Shown: positions 1-6,544 of the stretch, piece by piece
Layout of the letters: every line of letters starts with the position of its first letter
How positions within the stretch are numbered: position 1 is the first letter of the stretch
Assembly (NCBI GenBank): GCA_026770585.1
Contig: MU647475.1
Location: forward strand, 5,529-15,879
Direction: 5' to 3'
Source: Baffinella frigidus
Taxonomy: Eukaryota; Cryptophyceae; Cryptomonadales; Baffinellaceae
Length of the DNA stretch: 10,351 nucleotides
Translations under genes and position numbers: made by a program
The notes under the pieces: model-generated
Seen by the model: only the letters and a program-made list of their open reading frames with translations
Databases searched by the model: none
Told to the model about the DNA's origin: nothing

Positions 1-14
1 ACAAGACAGGAAAA

Positions 15-26
15 CCCCGCGCGGGG
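15..26. repeat. 12-bp GC palindrome
   Basis: Seen: CCCCGCGCGGGG, a perfect 12-bp self-complementary sequence preceded by AAAA. It lies beyond the 3' end of the minus-strand WD40 gene. No function can be assigned. Confidence 0.5.
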
Positions 27-62
27 CACAAGGACGCAGCAGGTTTGTACGTTGACGACCCT

Positions 63-187
63 CTGGGGATACTACCCTGTGTAGCATGACCGGAGTGCCT
101 TGACACAGTTGCGTCCACTATGGAGATATTGAAGACACACACCGTGCAAAGTCACTCCGGCCATCCTACATGGGGTAGTATCTCCAG
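63..187. repeat. 125-bp foldback (35-bp imperfect inverted repeat)
   Basis: Seen: the arm at 63-97 is the reverse complement of 153-187 at 30 of 35 positions, with a 55-nt spacer. The conserved parts of the arm are GATACTACC and GCCGGAGTG-like ends. It sits about 175-300 bp downstream of the stop codon of the minus-strand WD40 gene. It could be a small foldback or MITE-like element, or a stem-loop in the gene's 3' transcript region. No target-site duplication or polyadenylation signal could be tied to it. Confidence 0.7.
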
Positions 188-362
188 AAGCACACGCCAA
201 CCACACTCAGGGGAAGACTCGAGAGAAATGCCAAGATCGCGCGACTCTGTACACACTTGGAGAAAAACGCATGCACCCGTTCGATGTGCGTGAAGTGTTG
301 TCGGGCCTTCAATCACACAGCCCTCAATCTGCATTCAGACAGCCGCTTTCAAACCGCTGCGT

Positions 363-945
363 CTAGGCAAAGAGGAAAGGCGCCGACAAAATACACACCG
401 CCCCGTCGATACACCCCACGCAGATTGCTGCGCCGTGGCACCGCACATCGAGGATGTGCCCCGGCGCCTTGAAGCACGCCACGGGACCTGCTGCCGCACC
501 GCCCTCCGCGTGCTGCTCCTCCTTCCCGCATCCGTAGATCAGAAGCGTCTTGCCGCGGACCGTGAGGATGTGGCGGCCCCTCTTGTGCTCATCGGAGAGA
601 CCCTCCACCAAGGCAAACTCGTAGCCTTTGAGCTGGTGCACCCGCCTGCCGGTCGCAACGTCCCACACGAGCACCGTCTGGTCACCGCTCCCACTGATGA
701 CCTGTGTGCCGTCGTCGCTGAACTCTACCTGGCGCACCGCTCCCGAATGTCCGGTCACGGGGCACCCCGGGTGAAGGATGGGCTCAACGTCTTCATCCTC
801 CTCAAGATCTCCGTCCTCGTCCACCGTGCAGAGGCAGAGGCCCTCGCCGGTGTGCTCGCCCAAGCTGAGAATCTGCCGACATGATCCACGACTCATGTCA
901 GTCGGGTCCAGGAATCCTCAAGCCGTGCCCGGTTAGCGTGCACAC
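363..945 (-). pseudogene. Exon 6: degenerate C-terminal WD40 blades, frame-broken
   Basis: Seen: the acceptor TGTGGCAG|GTGTGCACG at 946 opens the familiar VCTLTGHG in phase 0, but that frame reaches TGA at 900-898 after 15 codons. The next frame is open from just after a TGA at 920-918 to the TAG at 365-363. It encodes a long WD40-like tail: a degenerate blade ([18 protein letters not shown]), an acidic linker ([13 protein letters not shown]), a clear blade ([14 protein letters not shown] ... [10 protein letters not shown]) and weaker strands ending ...[13 protein letters not shown]. The exon is 583 nt, one more than a multiple of three, so one extra base (or two missing) within about 900-918 explains the break. 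I found no GT-AG intron that bridges it. It could be a real mutation, an assembly indel, or a true early stop with the tail as a relic. Confidence 0.7.
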
Positions 946-3042
946 CTGCCACAGCACCCTCAACTCAGACCACGGCCAAGGCAAAACTAACGGGAAACAA
1001 CCTGAACCCGCAGAACACCCCCACCGCCTCACCCCAACGCACTCCCCCAAAGCTGCTCACCTCGGCTCCGGTCTCGACGTCCCAGATCTTCACGAGGTTG
1101 TCCACCGACCCGCTCACGGCCCGCGTCCCGTCCCGCGAGATCGCGACCGACTGCCATGTGTACGTGTGCCCCGTCAGCGTGTGGACCTGCCAACACACCG
1201 TCACCTCAGACCACTTCAAACACCAAGCGCGCACACCTGCCACACCACTCTCACCTGAGACCACTCCCCAGACCAATCCTGCAGCAAACGCCCGCAACCC
1301 CCCTCCCCCATCACCCCACCACTCTCAACGCACTCACGCAACAATGCTCACCTCAGCTCCGGTCTCGGCGTTCCAGATCTTCACGAGCCCGTCGTTCGAC
1401 CCGCTGACGATGCGCGTTCCGTCCGAGGAGATTGCGACCGAGCGCACCGGGCGCGTGTGCCCCCTCAGCGTGCGCACCTGCAAAACACCCAATACTCAGA
1501 ACGCGTCAACGCCCACCGCGGCTCCCCCCCCCGAATCAAACCGGAATCCTCGCGTCACACATTTAACCCTCCATGGCTGCTCACCTCGGCCCCGGTCGCG
1601 GCGTCCCAGATCTTGACGAGGCTGTCGTCCGACCCGCTGACGATGCGCTTCCCGTCAAAAGAGATCGCGACCGAGTTCACTTTGTCCTGGTGACCCCTCA
1701 GCGTGCACACCTGAAAACGCCGTCACCTCAGACCACTTCCCCAACCATTCGCCAAACGCCCCCCCCCCCAAAAAAAACCAAATACCCCACCACCCTCATC
1801 GCACCACAAAGTTGTTCACCTCAGACCACTTTCCAGACCACTCCTGCAGCAAACGCCCGCAAGACAAAATCAGCATCACCCCACCTCCCTCAACGCGGTC
1901 ACTCAAGAATGCTCACCTCTGCCCCGCTCCCGGCGTCCCAGATCTTGAGGAGGTGGTCATACGACCCGCTGACGATGCGCGTCCCGTCCCGAGAGAAAGC
2001 GACAACGCGCACCATGGCCGTGTGGCCCGTCATCGTGCACACCTGCCAACCCAACCTCTCCTCAGACCCCTTCCAAGGACAATCCTGCATCAAACGCCGG
2101 GAAAAAACAGCACCCCCATCAACCCACCACCCTGAAAATCTCCCTCACTCCCGAATGCCCCACCTCGGCTCCGGTCTCCACGTTCCAGATCTTCACGAGC
2201 TTGTCTTGCGACCCGGTGACGACGCGCGTCCCGTCCGCAGACAACGCAACACACTGCACGTAGCCAGAGTGGCCCGCCAGCGTATACGACCCCGAAACCC
2301 CCCCCTGCGGCTTGTCAACCCACCGGACCAGCGTCAACCCGAGGGCCTCCGCCGTCGACGCTGCCCCCCGCGACAAGAAGCTCGCGTCAGGCTCCTGCGA
2401 CGCGGCCTGCAGCCACTCGGGAAGCCCCCCTTCCCTGAACATCACACGCTGCAGGAACGCGCTGGCATCGAGGCACATGGCGCGCTCAGGGTCGCCGGTG
2501 CTCGCCTCCAGTCGCCGCTGCGCGTTCTGCCTGAGGCGCTCAGCAATCCCGCCCTCGGCAAGGGCCGAGCACAGCTGCAGGGTCTTGGTGCAGACGCCGC
2601 GCGCCTCCATCTCCCGCCTCCACGACTTGCAGACCAGCAAGCACTTCGCCCCGCCCTCCGGCCCCACGCGATCCAGCACCAACGGCAGCACCAGCTGCAG
2701 CGTGTCCTCGCTTGGCCCCACGCGCGTCCACTCCACCTTGACCTCCCGCCCCCCGAACTCCGCCACCACACTCCTAACCGCATCCTCCACCGCTGCCGCC
2801 AGCGCCGCCTTGCTCCCGGCCAGCGCACTCGGGTTGCACCTCATCGAGAAGCACACCGTCACGGGCGCCAACATCGACCCCGACTCCTCCTGCCCGCTCG
2901 AGCCAGCCCCAGCGGCACCCTGCACGCTCAGCCCCCGCGTCTGCCGCTTCCGCGACGCCCCCCCCTGCGCCGCACCCCCATCCCCAACTGACCCCTTGCC
3001 CTGAGCGTTCCCCGCGGGCTGTGCCCTGCGCTTGCCGCCCAT
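363..3042 (-). CDS. F-box-like / WD40-repeat protein, six exons, last exon frame-broken
   Basis: Seen: a spliced gene with exons 3042-2164, 2042-1917, 1710-1585, 1477-1352, 1186-1061 and 945-363. All introns begin GT and end AG, and all join in phase 0. The start at 3042 has A at -3 and G at +4 and lies downstream of an in-frame stop at 3078-3076. Exons 1-5 encode 461 residues: a basic low-complexity N-terminus, an F-box-like stretch (about 115-150) and five canonical GH...KIWD/N repeats. The last exon adds more degenerate blades but is out of frame, so as written the protein stops 15 residues into it (476 aa). Known: F-box/WD40 proteins are substrate adaptors of SCF ubiquitin ligases, binding Skp1 through the F-box and substrate through the propeller. 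Inferred: that role here. Alternatives are a generic WD40 scaffold or a recently dead copy. The gene identity beyond this architecture is unknown. Confidence 0.82.
1061..1186 (-). CDS. Exon 5: one WD40 blade (42 aa)
   Basis: This is a 126-nt exon with acceptor TTGGCAG|GTC and donor GAG|GTGAGC, phase 0 at both ends. It encodes [17 protein letters not shown], then [19 protein letters not shown] and VETGAE. It is the last canonical blade before the degenerate C-terminal exon. Confidence 0.9.
1187..1351 (-). other. Intron 4 (165 bp), with relic of a blade-exon start
   Basis: In the middle of the intron (minus strand, about 1243-1223) is TGGCAG followed by GTGTGCGCGCTTGG. This is a near copy of the acceptor plus first codons (V-C-T-L) of the blade exons. 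It is followed by a second copy of the usual pre-acceptor block and then the real acceptor at 1187. This reads as a truncated blade exon left inside a merged intron. Confidence 0.55.
1352..1477 (-). CDS. Exon 4: one WD40 blade (42 aa)
   Basis: This is a 126-nt exon with acceptor TTTTGCAG|GTG and donor GAG|GTGAGC, phase 0 at both ends. It encodes [17 protein letters not shown], then [19 protein letters not shown] and AETGAE. The final WD is WN, as in the exon 1 blade. It too has no usable ATG and is identified only by repeat register and splice sites. Confidence 0.9.
1585..1710 (-). CDS. Exon 3: one WD40 blade (42 aa)
   Basis: This is a 126-nt exon with acceptor TTTTCAG|GTG and donor GAG|GTGAGC, phase 0 at both ends. 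It encodes [17 protein letters not shown], then [19 protein letters not shown] and AATGAE. It has no internal ATG, so a simple start-to-stop ORF search misses it. It is recognised from the repeat register and the splice sites. Confidence 0.9.
1711..1916 (-). other. Intron 2 (206 bp), apparent fusion of two introns
   Basis: Intron 2 is roughly twice the length of introns 3 and 5. It holds two copies of the block that precedes acceptors in this gene (plus-strand CTCAGACCACTT at about 1727 and 1822). Directly after the internal copy, on the minus strand, comes a stretch resembling an intron start (GTGAACAAC..., then a GGTGGTGGGGT-like block as in intron 4). This is what remains if one blade exon was lost between two GAGGTGA words. 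The intron also contains a C/A homopolymer stretch near 1760-1780. Confidence 0.55.
1917..2042 (-). CDS. Exon 2: one WD40 blade (42 aa)
   Basis: This is a 126-nt exon in phase 0 at both ends, bounded by TTGGCAG|GTG and GAG|GTGAGC. It encodes [17 protein letters not shown], then [19 protein letters not shown] and AGSGAE. The GH dipeptide, the SGS turn and the terminal WD are all present. It is one complete repeat unit cut at the same place as its sister exons, which supports duplication of an exon-plus-intron unit. Confidence 0.9.
2164..3042 (-). CDS. Exon 1: basic N-terminus, F-box-like region, first WD40 repeat
   Basis: This exon encodes 293 residues and ends exactly on a codon (GAG|GTGGGG donor). 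Residues 1-56 are Gly/Ala/Ser-rich with basic clusters (GGKRRAQ near 3, SRKRQTR at 30-36) that could act as a nuclear-localisation signal. Residues 115-150 read [12 protein letters not shown], then [18 protein letters not shown]. This fits the F-box pattern of an LP start, a hydrophobic helix and a VCKxWR helix. Residues 150-240 are helical and unrecognised. Residues about 250-293 form the first WD blade ([15 protein letters not shown] ... [13 protein letters not shown]). Against the canonical F-box, the stretch is short and keeps LP only loosely, so the F-box call is moderate. The exon/intron boundary falls at the same E|V position of the repeat as in exons 2-5. Confidence 0.85.
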
Positions 3043-3400
3043 GCTGCCGACCTGCTTCTGTCGGGAACGTGACCGTCAACGATGGAGAAAGCTGCTGGGC
3101 ATGGGCACAGAGCTGAGGCTCCTGTGGTCTAGGGTTAGCAGTGTGAGCCTTCGGTGACAAGCCTGCACCTGCCACGCTGTGCACACGCGTCAACGTCATC
3201 GAAGGAGGCAGCTGCTGGGCAAACTGTGGCGGGGTGTAATTCTGCTTCACCTCGAAAAGAAGGCCACGCCGCAGAGGCTCCTCGGGGCACCTGTGGTCTA
3301 GGGTTAGCAGTTTGGGGTTGAGGAAAGATGACGAGTGTACAGGGTGAAGGGTCCCAGCTGGCGGAAACCCCAAACCCCAAACCGTGAGGTCCTTTAGGTT
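3043..3400 (-). promoter_or_regulatory. 5' flank of the WD40 gene with imperfect duplication and telo-box-like words
   Basis: Seen: 3121-3142 and 3290-3311 are 22-bp exact copies centred on CTAGGGTTAGC. Looser similarity extends upstream of each (CGTCAACG ... AGCTGCTGGGC ... GAGGCTCCT near 3075 and 3188). A short CCCCAAA run lies at about 3365-3380. No TATA box was evident. Known: AAACCCTA telo-boxes in plant promoters bind telobox-recognising factors. Inferred: these words may be regulatory, but they may equally be scattered telomeric debris. Confidence 0.4.
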
Positions 3401-3561
3401 CTTTTAACTCCCACCATAGGCGGAAACCGGAACTTATCCTGCAGAAAGGTCATGCTTCCTTTCGGATCACATCAGGCCCCCCGGTGCAGACCCCAATCCC
3501 CATTCCCCAAACCCGAAACCAGTGACCGTTAACAGGTAAATCATCCCCGAGATTTCGCCCA
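3401..3561. other. Non-coding spacer
   Basis: I see no gene. A CGGAAACC word near 3421 echoes one at 3361, and C-rich telomere-like fragments (CCCCAATCCCC, CCCCAAACCC) lie around 3490-3515. The stretch is compatible with decayed telomeric sequence upstream of the WD40 gene. Confidence 0.4.
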
Positions 3562-3659
3562 AATTCGCCGAAAAGGTAACCTATAATTATTTTTGTGTGT
3601 TAGTTTCAGTAATTCACCGAAAAAGCAACCTGCAGTTGTTTTTGTGTGTTAGTTCCAGT
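3562..3659. repeat. Two tandem 49-bp repeats
   Basis: Seen: 3562-3610 and 3611-3659 are adjacent units of equal length, 41 of 49 identical with no gaps. Both contain TTTTTGTGTGTTAGTT and end TCAGT/CCAGT. All eight differences are transitions. No coding potential is evident. Confidence 0.85.
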
Positions 3660-3878
3660 AGAATTTCGAGTGTCCCGCTGCAGGTTTGCAGGCACAGGAC
3701 AGATTGATAAGTTATTGCCAAACAATCAGCGTCAGCACCGCACATGCTATGCATTGGGCCACTTACTGTACCCCGTGTCGGCCGCTCATACGAGCATTTT
3801 CCGGATGGATTCTAACTCCACCTCCTACACAGGCACAGGACAGGGTACAGTGATTGGTATTTGGGGTCTTACAATAAT

Positions 3879-4083
3879 CCCTAAACCCTAAACCCTAAAC
3901 CCTGATCACTAAATTCGAAACCCTGCACACTAAACCCTCAACCCGAGACCCTAAAACCTGAACCCTGAACCTTCAGCCACAAGCCTTCAGCCATCAAAAA
4001 ATAAATCAACTTGACGCCTTCGGGTTCAGGGTTTAGGATTTAGGGTTCACCCTAAACCCTGTAAACCCTAAACCCTAAGCCCG
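3879..4083. repeat. Short degenerate telomeric patch with head-to-head junction
   Basis: From 3879 CCCTAAA units run rightward and decay (about 3879-3980). A 40-bp non-repeat stretch follows. Then four G-rich heptamers (GGGTTCA, GGGTTTA, GGATTTA, GGGTTCA; 4022-4049) abut C-rich heptamers (CCCTAAA and variants; 4050-4078). The two halves are inverted, so the segment can fold into a hairpin. Confidence 0.8.
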
Positions 4084-4142
4084 AATCCGCAGCACCAACC
4101 AGCTACACACGGATCCCTACACCAAGAAATCCCAATCTCTAT

Positions 4143-4154
4143 TCTGTCGACAGA
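4143..4154. repeat. 12-bp palindrome TCTGTCGACAGA
   Basis: This is a perfect 12-bp palindrome in otherwise unremarkable sequence just right of the telomeric patch. No function can be assigned. Confidence 0.4.
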
Positions 4155-4299
4155 TAGGGATAATCCAGGGCGCATGTGCAACCAGGAGCACAGAGGGGAT
4201 GGCAGGTTTCCCGGCAGTCACCCCCAAACACAGCACACACAGTCGACAGCGCATGAGAGACAGGAAGGGGTTTGTGGGGCACGGCGAGCGCGCACACAC

Positions 4300-4447
4300 C
4301 TCGGGAGTGCAGGGCCGCGATCCTCCCAACACAGCACGATCAGCAGCGCCTCCTCCGAGACCTGCCCCCCCTCGCGCCGCTCGTATTTCAGAAATGCGCC
4401 CCGCAACCAGCCTGTTTTCGTGACCATGCGAAAGGCGTGGAGTTCCG
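4300..4447 (-). CDS. Candidate internal exon of an unrecognised gene
   Basis: Seen: on the minus strand, CTCCTGCAG| at 4448-4449 and CCGAG|GTGTGT at 4299-4298 bound 148 nt. With a phase-1 entry the segment encodes 48 residues without a stop: ELHAFRMVTKTGWLRGAFLK, then YERREGGQVSEEALLIVLCW and EDRGPALP. The composition is balanced and protein-like, unlike the Arg/Pro-rich shadow frames around it. A GTGAGC donor-like word near 4577 would give an upstream intron of about 125 nt, like those of the WD40 gene. However, the only compatible upstream frame (R-rich, about 4577-4933) is not convincing. I do not recognise the family; KTGWLRGAFLKYERR is faintly reminiscent of the start of a PH domain, but this is too weak to call. 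It may be an exon of a decayed gene. Confidence 0.27.
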
Positions 4448-4454
4448 CTGCAGG

Positions 4455-5031
4455 AGTAGCGTTTCACGTCGTAGATTTCGTCATCAATGGTTGGTCCCAG
4501 GGGTTCCCGGCCTCCCAGGATCGACCCGAGCACAACACACAGACGCAGAAAGCTCGACACCGATCGGGCGCTCACCACGTTCAGGCCTTCTCGCAGGCGG
4601 GCGGAGGGTCGTGCGAGGAGTCGCTCGCCGTGACAGGTCCACCCTGGAAGTTGCTCGCTGTGTTCCTGCGGTCACAGAGAGCTGGTCAAGGCCTGTTGTG
4701 ACCTGCGCGACTCGGGTCAAGACGCTTTCCGCAAGTCCTGACCAGGCCGCCTCTGTGTCGGGGATTCGCGAGCGAAAAAGGCGCGCAGCAGGGCCGAGGA
4801 GCATCGGGCATCGGCGGGGGCGGGTGTCACACCGGTGCACGGAACCCCCGTCGATCACAGCGCGCGGGAGAGGACACCAGCCTCCGCCCAGCCCTTCGAT
4901 GGAGATTGGCACTTGGAGCCATTTGCACAGCAAATGTTGCCGTCCTGTCGACTTTGGGTGAAGTTTTGACCATTTTTATTTTTTTGGCATAGTGTTTGCA
5001 GATAAGTTCCAGTGTCCTGCACCAAATGTCC
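4455..5031. other. No recognised gene
   Basis: Open frames exist on both strands here, but they overlap each other and are rich in Arg, Pro and Ser, as expected from GC-rich non-coding DNA. No domain was recognised. An AT-rich stretch (TTTTTATTTTTTTGG, about 4974-4987) separates this region from the foldback element to the right. Confidence 0.35.
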
Positions 5032-5066
5032 GGCTATGTTGGGAGCTCGAAGAACCGAAAGGACCT
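5032..5066 (+). repeat. Direct repeat copy 1 (partner at 6092-6126)
   Basis: Seen: 5032-5066 and 6092-6126 are the same length and agree at 28 of 35 positions, starting GGCTATGT and ending AAAGGACCT, 1060 bp apart in the same orientation. They lie just outside the two inverted arms of the foldback element. Confidence 0.55.
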
Positions 5067-5127
5067 ACAGGTGCTCTCTGGGGATCGACCACCGCTGTAA
5101 GCGGTCGATTTAGCCTAGACCATGTTT

Positions 5128-5224
5128 ATCCCCCATCCCACACTTTTTGGTCCCCGGTACAAAGTTGTAGCCCTTGAAAAACCAAGAATTCCATCTCCTG
5201 GTACCAAAAAGTGTGGAGTGGGGA
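5128..5224. repeat. Nested hairpin inside the left arm
   Basis: Seen: 5138-5151 (CCACACTTTTTGGT) is perfectly inverted at 5203-5216, and similarity extends outward to CCCC/GGGG flanks. It sits between the outer and inner arm segments on the left. The corresponding place in the right arm has unrelated sequence, so it may be a later insertion. Confidence 0.65.
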
Positions 5225-5382
5225 AACAGGCAGTTGAATAGCTCGCGGTGAGTTAATCGGTACCGAGGCGGGCCCGTCAAGGGGGGGGGGGGTGTTTTCT
5301 TCTGGAAAAAGTCAATTATTCTCAGTTGAAAAATGTCAACTTTGGTTCGCTTCACCCCCCTCGCTCTGGGGCATTTTCGATT

Positions 5383-5422
5383 TACCTTGGATCGGGGTCG
5401 GATCCAACCCCGATCCATGGTA
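5383..5422. repeat. Strong hairpin, 16-bp arms, 8-nt loop
   Basis: Seen: TACCTTGGATCGGGGT (5383-5398) pairs with ACCCCGATCCATGGTA (5407-5422) at 15 of 16 positions around the loop CGGATCCA. It lies inside the foldback element. Confidence 0.8.
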
Positions 5423-5535
5423 AAACCGAGGACCTTCCAGGGCACTACTAAAGGCACTTGGGATGGCTGGTGGAGGACCGGCTCCAAAAAGACAAGGATA
5501 CCCCCATCCAATCCTATTGCCCCCCCAAGGCAGCC

Positions 5536-5567
5536 TCCGCCGCCTGGACTGAGGAGAGGGCGGCGGA
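5536..5567. repeat. Hairpin, 9-bp GC arms
   Basis: TCCGCCGCC at 5536-5544 is perfectly inverted at 5559-5567 with a 14-nt loop. It is at the approximate centre of the foldback element. Confidence 0.6.
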
Positions 5568-5636
5568 ATGTCGTGGCCACTGATTCGCACGTTGCGTTTC
5601 AGACTGGCCACGGCACAAAGGGTGGCTGTGCCAGGA

Positions 5637-5655
5637 CCCAGGTAGGATACCTGGG
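5637..5655. repeat. Hairpin, 8-bp arms, 3-nt loop
   Basis: CCCAGGTA (5637-5644) and TACCTGGG (5648-5655) are perfect inverted arms around GGA, inside the foldback element. Confidence 0.6.
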
Positions 5656-6091
5656 TTGGATACTTCACCTGGGGCGCTTTGCAGCTCCCAGACACCCCGA
5701 CACCTCTTAAGGGGGACCAATTTTGCCGCTCACAACACTATGTGAGGGGTTTCGGTCTCAATATCCAGAGGGGGCGTTTCCCCCCCCTGGACGGGCCCGC
5801 CTCGGTACCGATTTCACTCACTGCGAGCTATTTAGCTGCCTTCCCCCGTCTTTCACAGTTGAGTTTGCTACGGAAAAAGTTCTTATCTGGACGAGACCTG
5901 TGACTTTGCGATAGGGACCACAACCAGTGCAACTGTTGAAGGCGGGGATAAACATGGTCCTAGGTAAATCGACCGTTGCAGCACTGTGCCGTTATCCCTT
6001 CTTCACGAGCCTCTGCATTGAAGAACTCAACACGATCCGAAATCTAGAATTCATTTTCTGCAGATCCTTTCTACGGAAGGGCGTGTTGTTG

Positions 6092-6126
6092 GGCTATGTC
6101 GGGAGCATTCAAAACCCAAAGGACCT
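6092..6126 (+). repeat. Direct repeat copy 2 (partner at 5032-5066)
   Basis: This is the right-hand partner of the 35-bp direct repeat flanking the foldback element. It is preceded by a further weakly similar TGCAGAT word (6058-6064; compare 4997-5003), so the duplicated segment may be about 70 bp. Confidence 0.5.
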
Positions 6127-6540
6127 GATGGATGGACCATTTTTTGTGCTCGGCCGCTGCTGCACGCTGCGCTGGCCGTGAGCAGGAGGGGCAAAACCAA
6201 ACTAGTCAAAAGGAGAATGGCTCCAAGGGCCCTTTGACCAATCTGGCAGCTCACCTGGCTGCAGGGGAGGGGGGGGCGGCTGGCGGGTGGAGGGGATGGG
6301 GGAGAGGGGGGCTTCCGCGCTAGACTCCAAGCCCTCTAAGGCACGTCGGGGCATCCCCGAGAGCTGGCCCAGGCCCCGTCGCTTGGTGCCCAATTGGAGC
6401 TATTGGAGCTTCTGAACTTACTTGGCGCTATGATTGAACTTAGGAGAAGCTTACTAGGAGATTTGATGAACTTGGTGAAGGCAGCCTGGACACATCTATT
6501 CACGCGAGGGCCGACAGGGCCGCGATGGGCACCTCTCTTT
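6127..6540. other. Spacer with G-rich, quadruplex-prone tract
   Basis: I see no gene. The plus strand at 6264-6311 is a dense series of G runs (GGGG, GGGGGGG, GGG, GGGG, GGGGG, GGGGGG) with short loops, a typical G-quadruplex-forming pattern. To its right, 6395-6475 contains short TTGGAGCT and GAACTT word repeats and then passes into the telomeric array. Confidence 0.5.
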
Positions 6541-6544
6541 CCAA

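Larger units (their letters stand above)
5102..5975. mobile_element. ~0.9-kb foldback element with paired inverted arms
   Basis: Seen: the outer arms 5102-5133 and 5943-5975 are inverted copies (CGGTCGATTTA ... CATGTTTATCCCC). The inner arms 5256-5278 and 5790-5812 are a perfect 23-bp inverted repeat containing CGGTACCGAGGCGGGCCC, with similarity continuing outward through TAGCTCGC(A/G)GTGAGT. The interior is hairpin-rich and shows no transposase. A 12-G tract starts at 5281, right beside the left inner arm. This resembles a non-autonomous foldback or MITE-type DNA element. No target-site duplication was found, so the borders are uncertain. Confidence 0.6.

Noticed and set aside
946-1060. Reading the 965-1297 minus-strand frame as one continuous protein
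   Set aside because: It runs through intron 4 and intron 5 sequence; only the middle 42 residues (exon 5) fit the WD repeat and splice pattern.
1573-2991. 472-codon plus-strand open frame
   Set aside because: It runs antisense across the WD40 exons and introns; its Pro/Arg/His-rich composition is the mirror of the real minus-strand gene.
3646-3891. 81-codon plus-strand open frame
   Set aside because: It runs from the 49-bp tandem repeat into the telomeric patch, with no recognisable protein features.
4155-4172. TAGGGATAA followed by CAGGG, resembling a homing-endonuclease site
   Set aside because: Only part of the known I-SceI site is matched; it is most likely coincidence.
4272-4961. Long plus-strand open frame (229 codons)
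   Set aside because: It is rich in Arg/Ser/Pro, overlaps comparably long frames on the other strand, shows no domain and has no splice or start context. It fits chance openness in GC-rich DNA.
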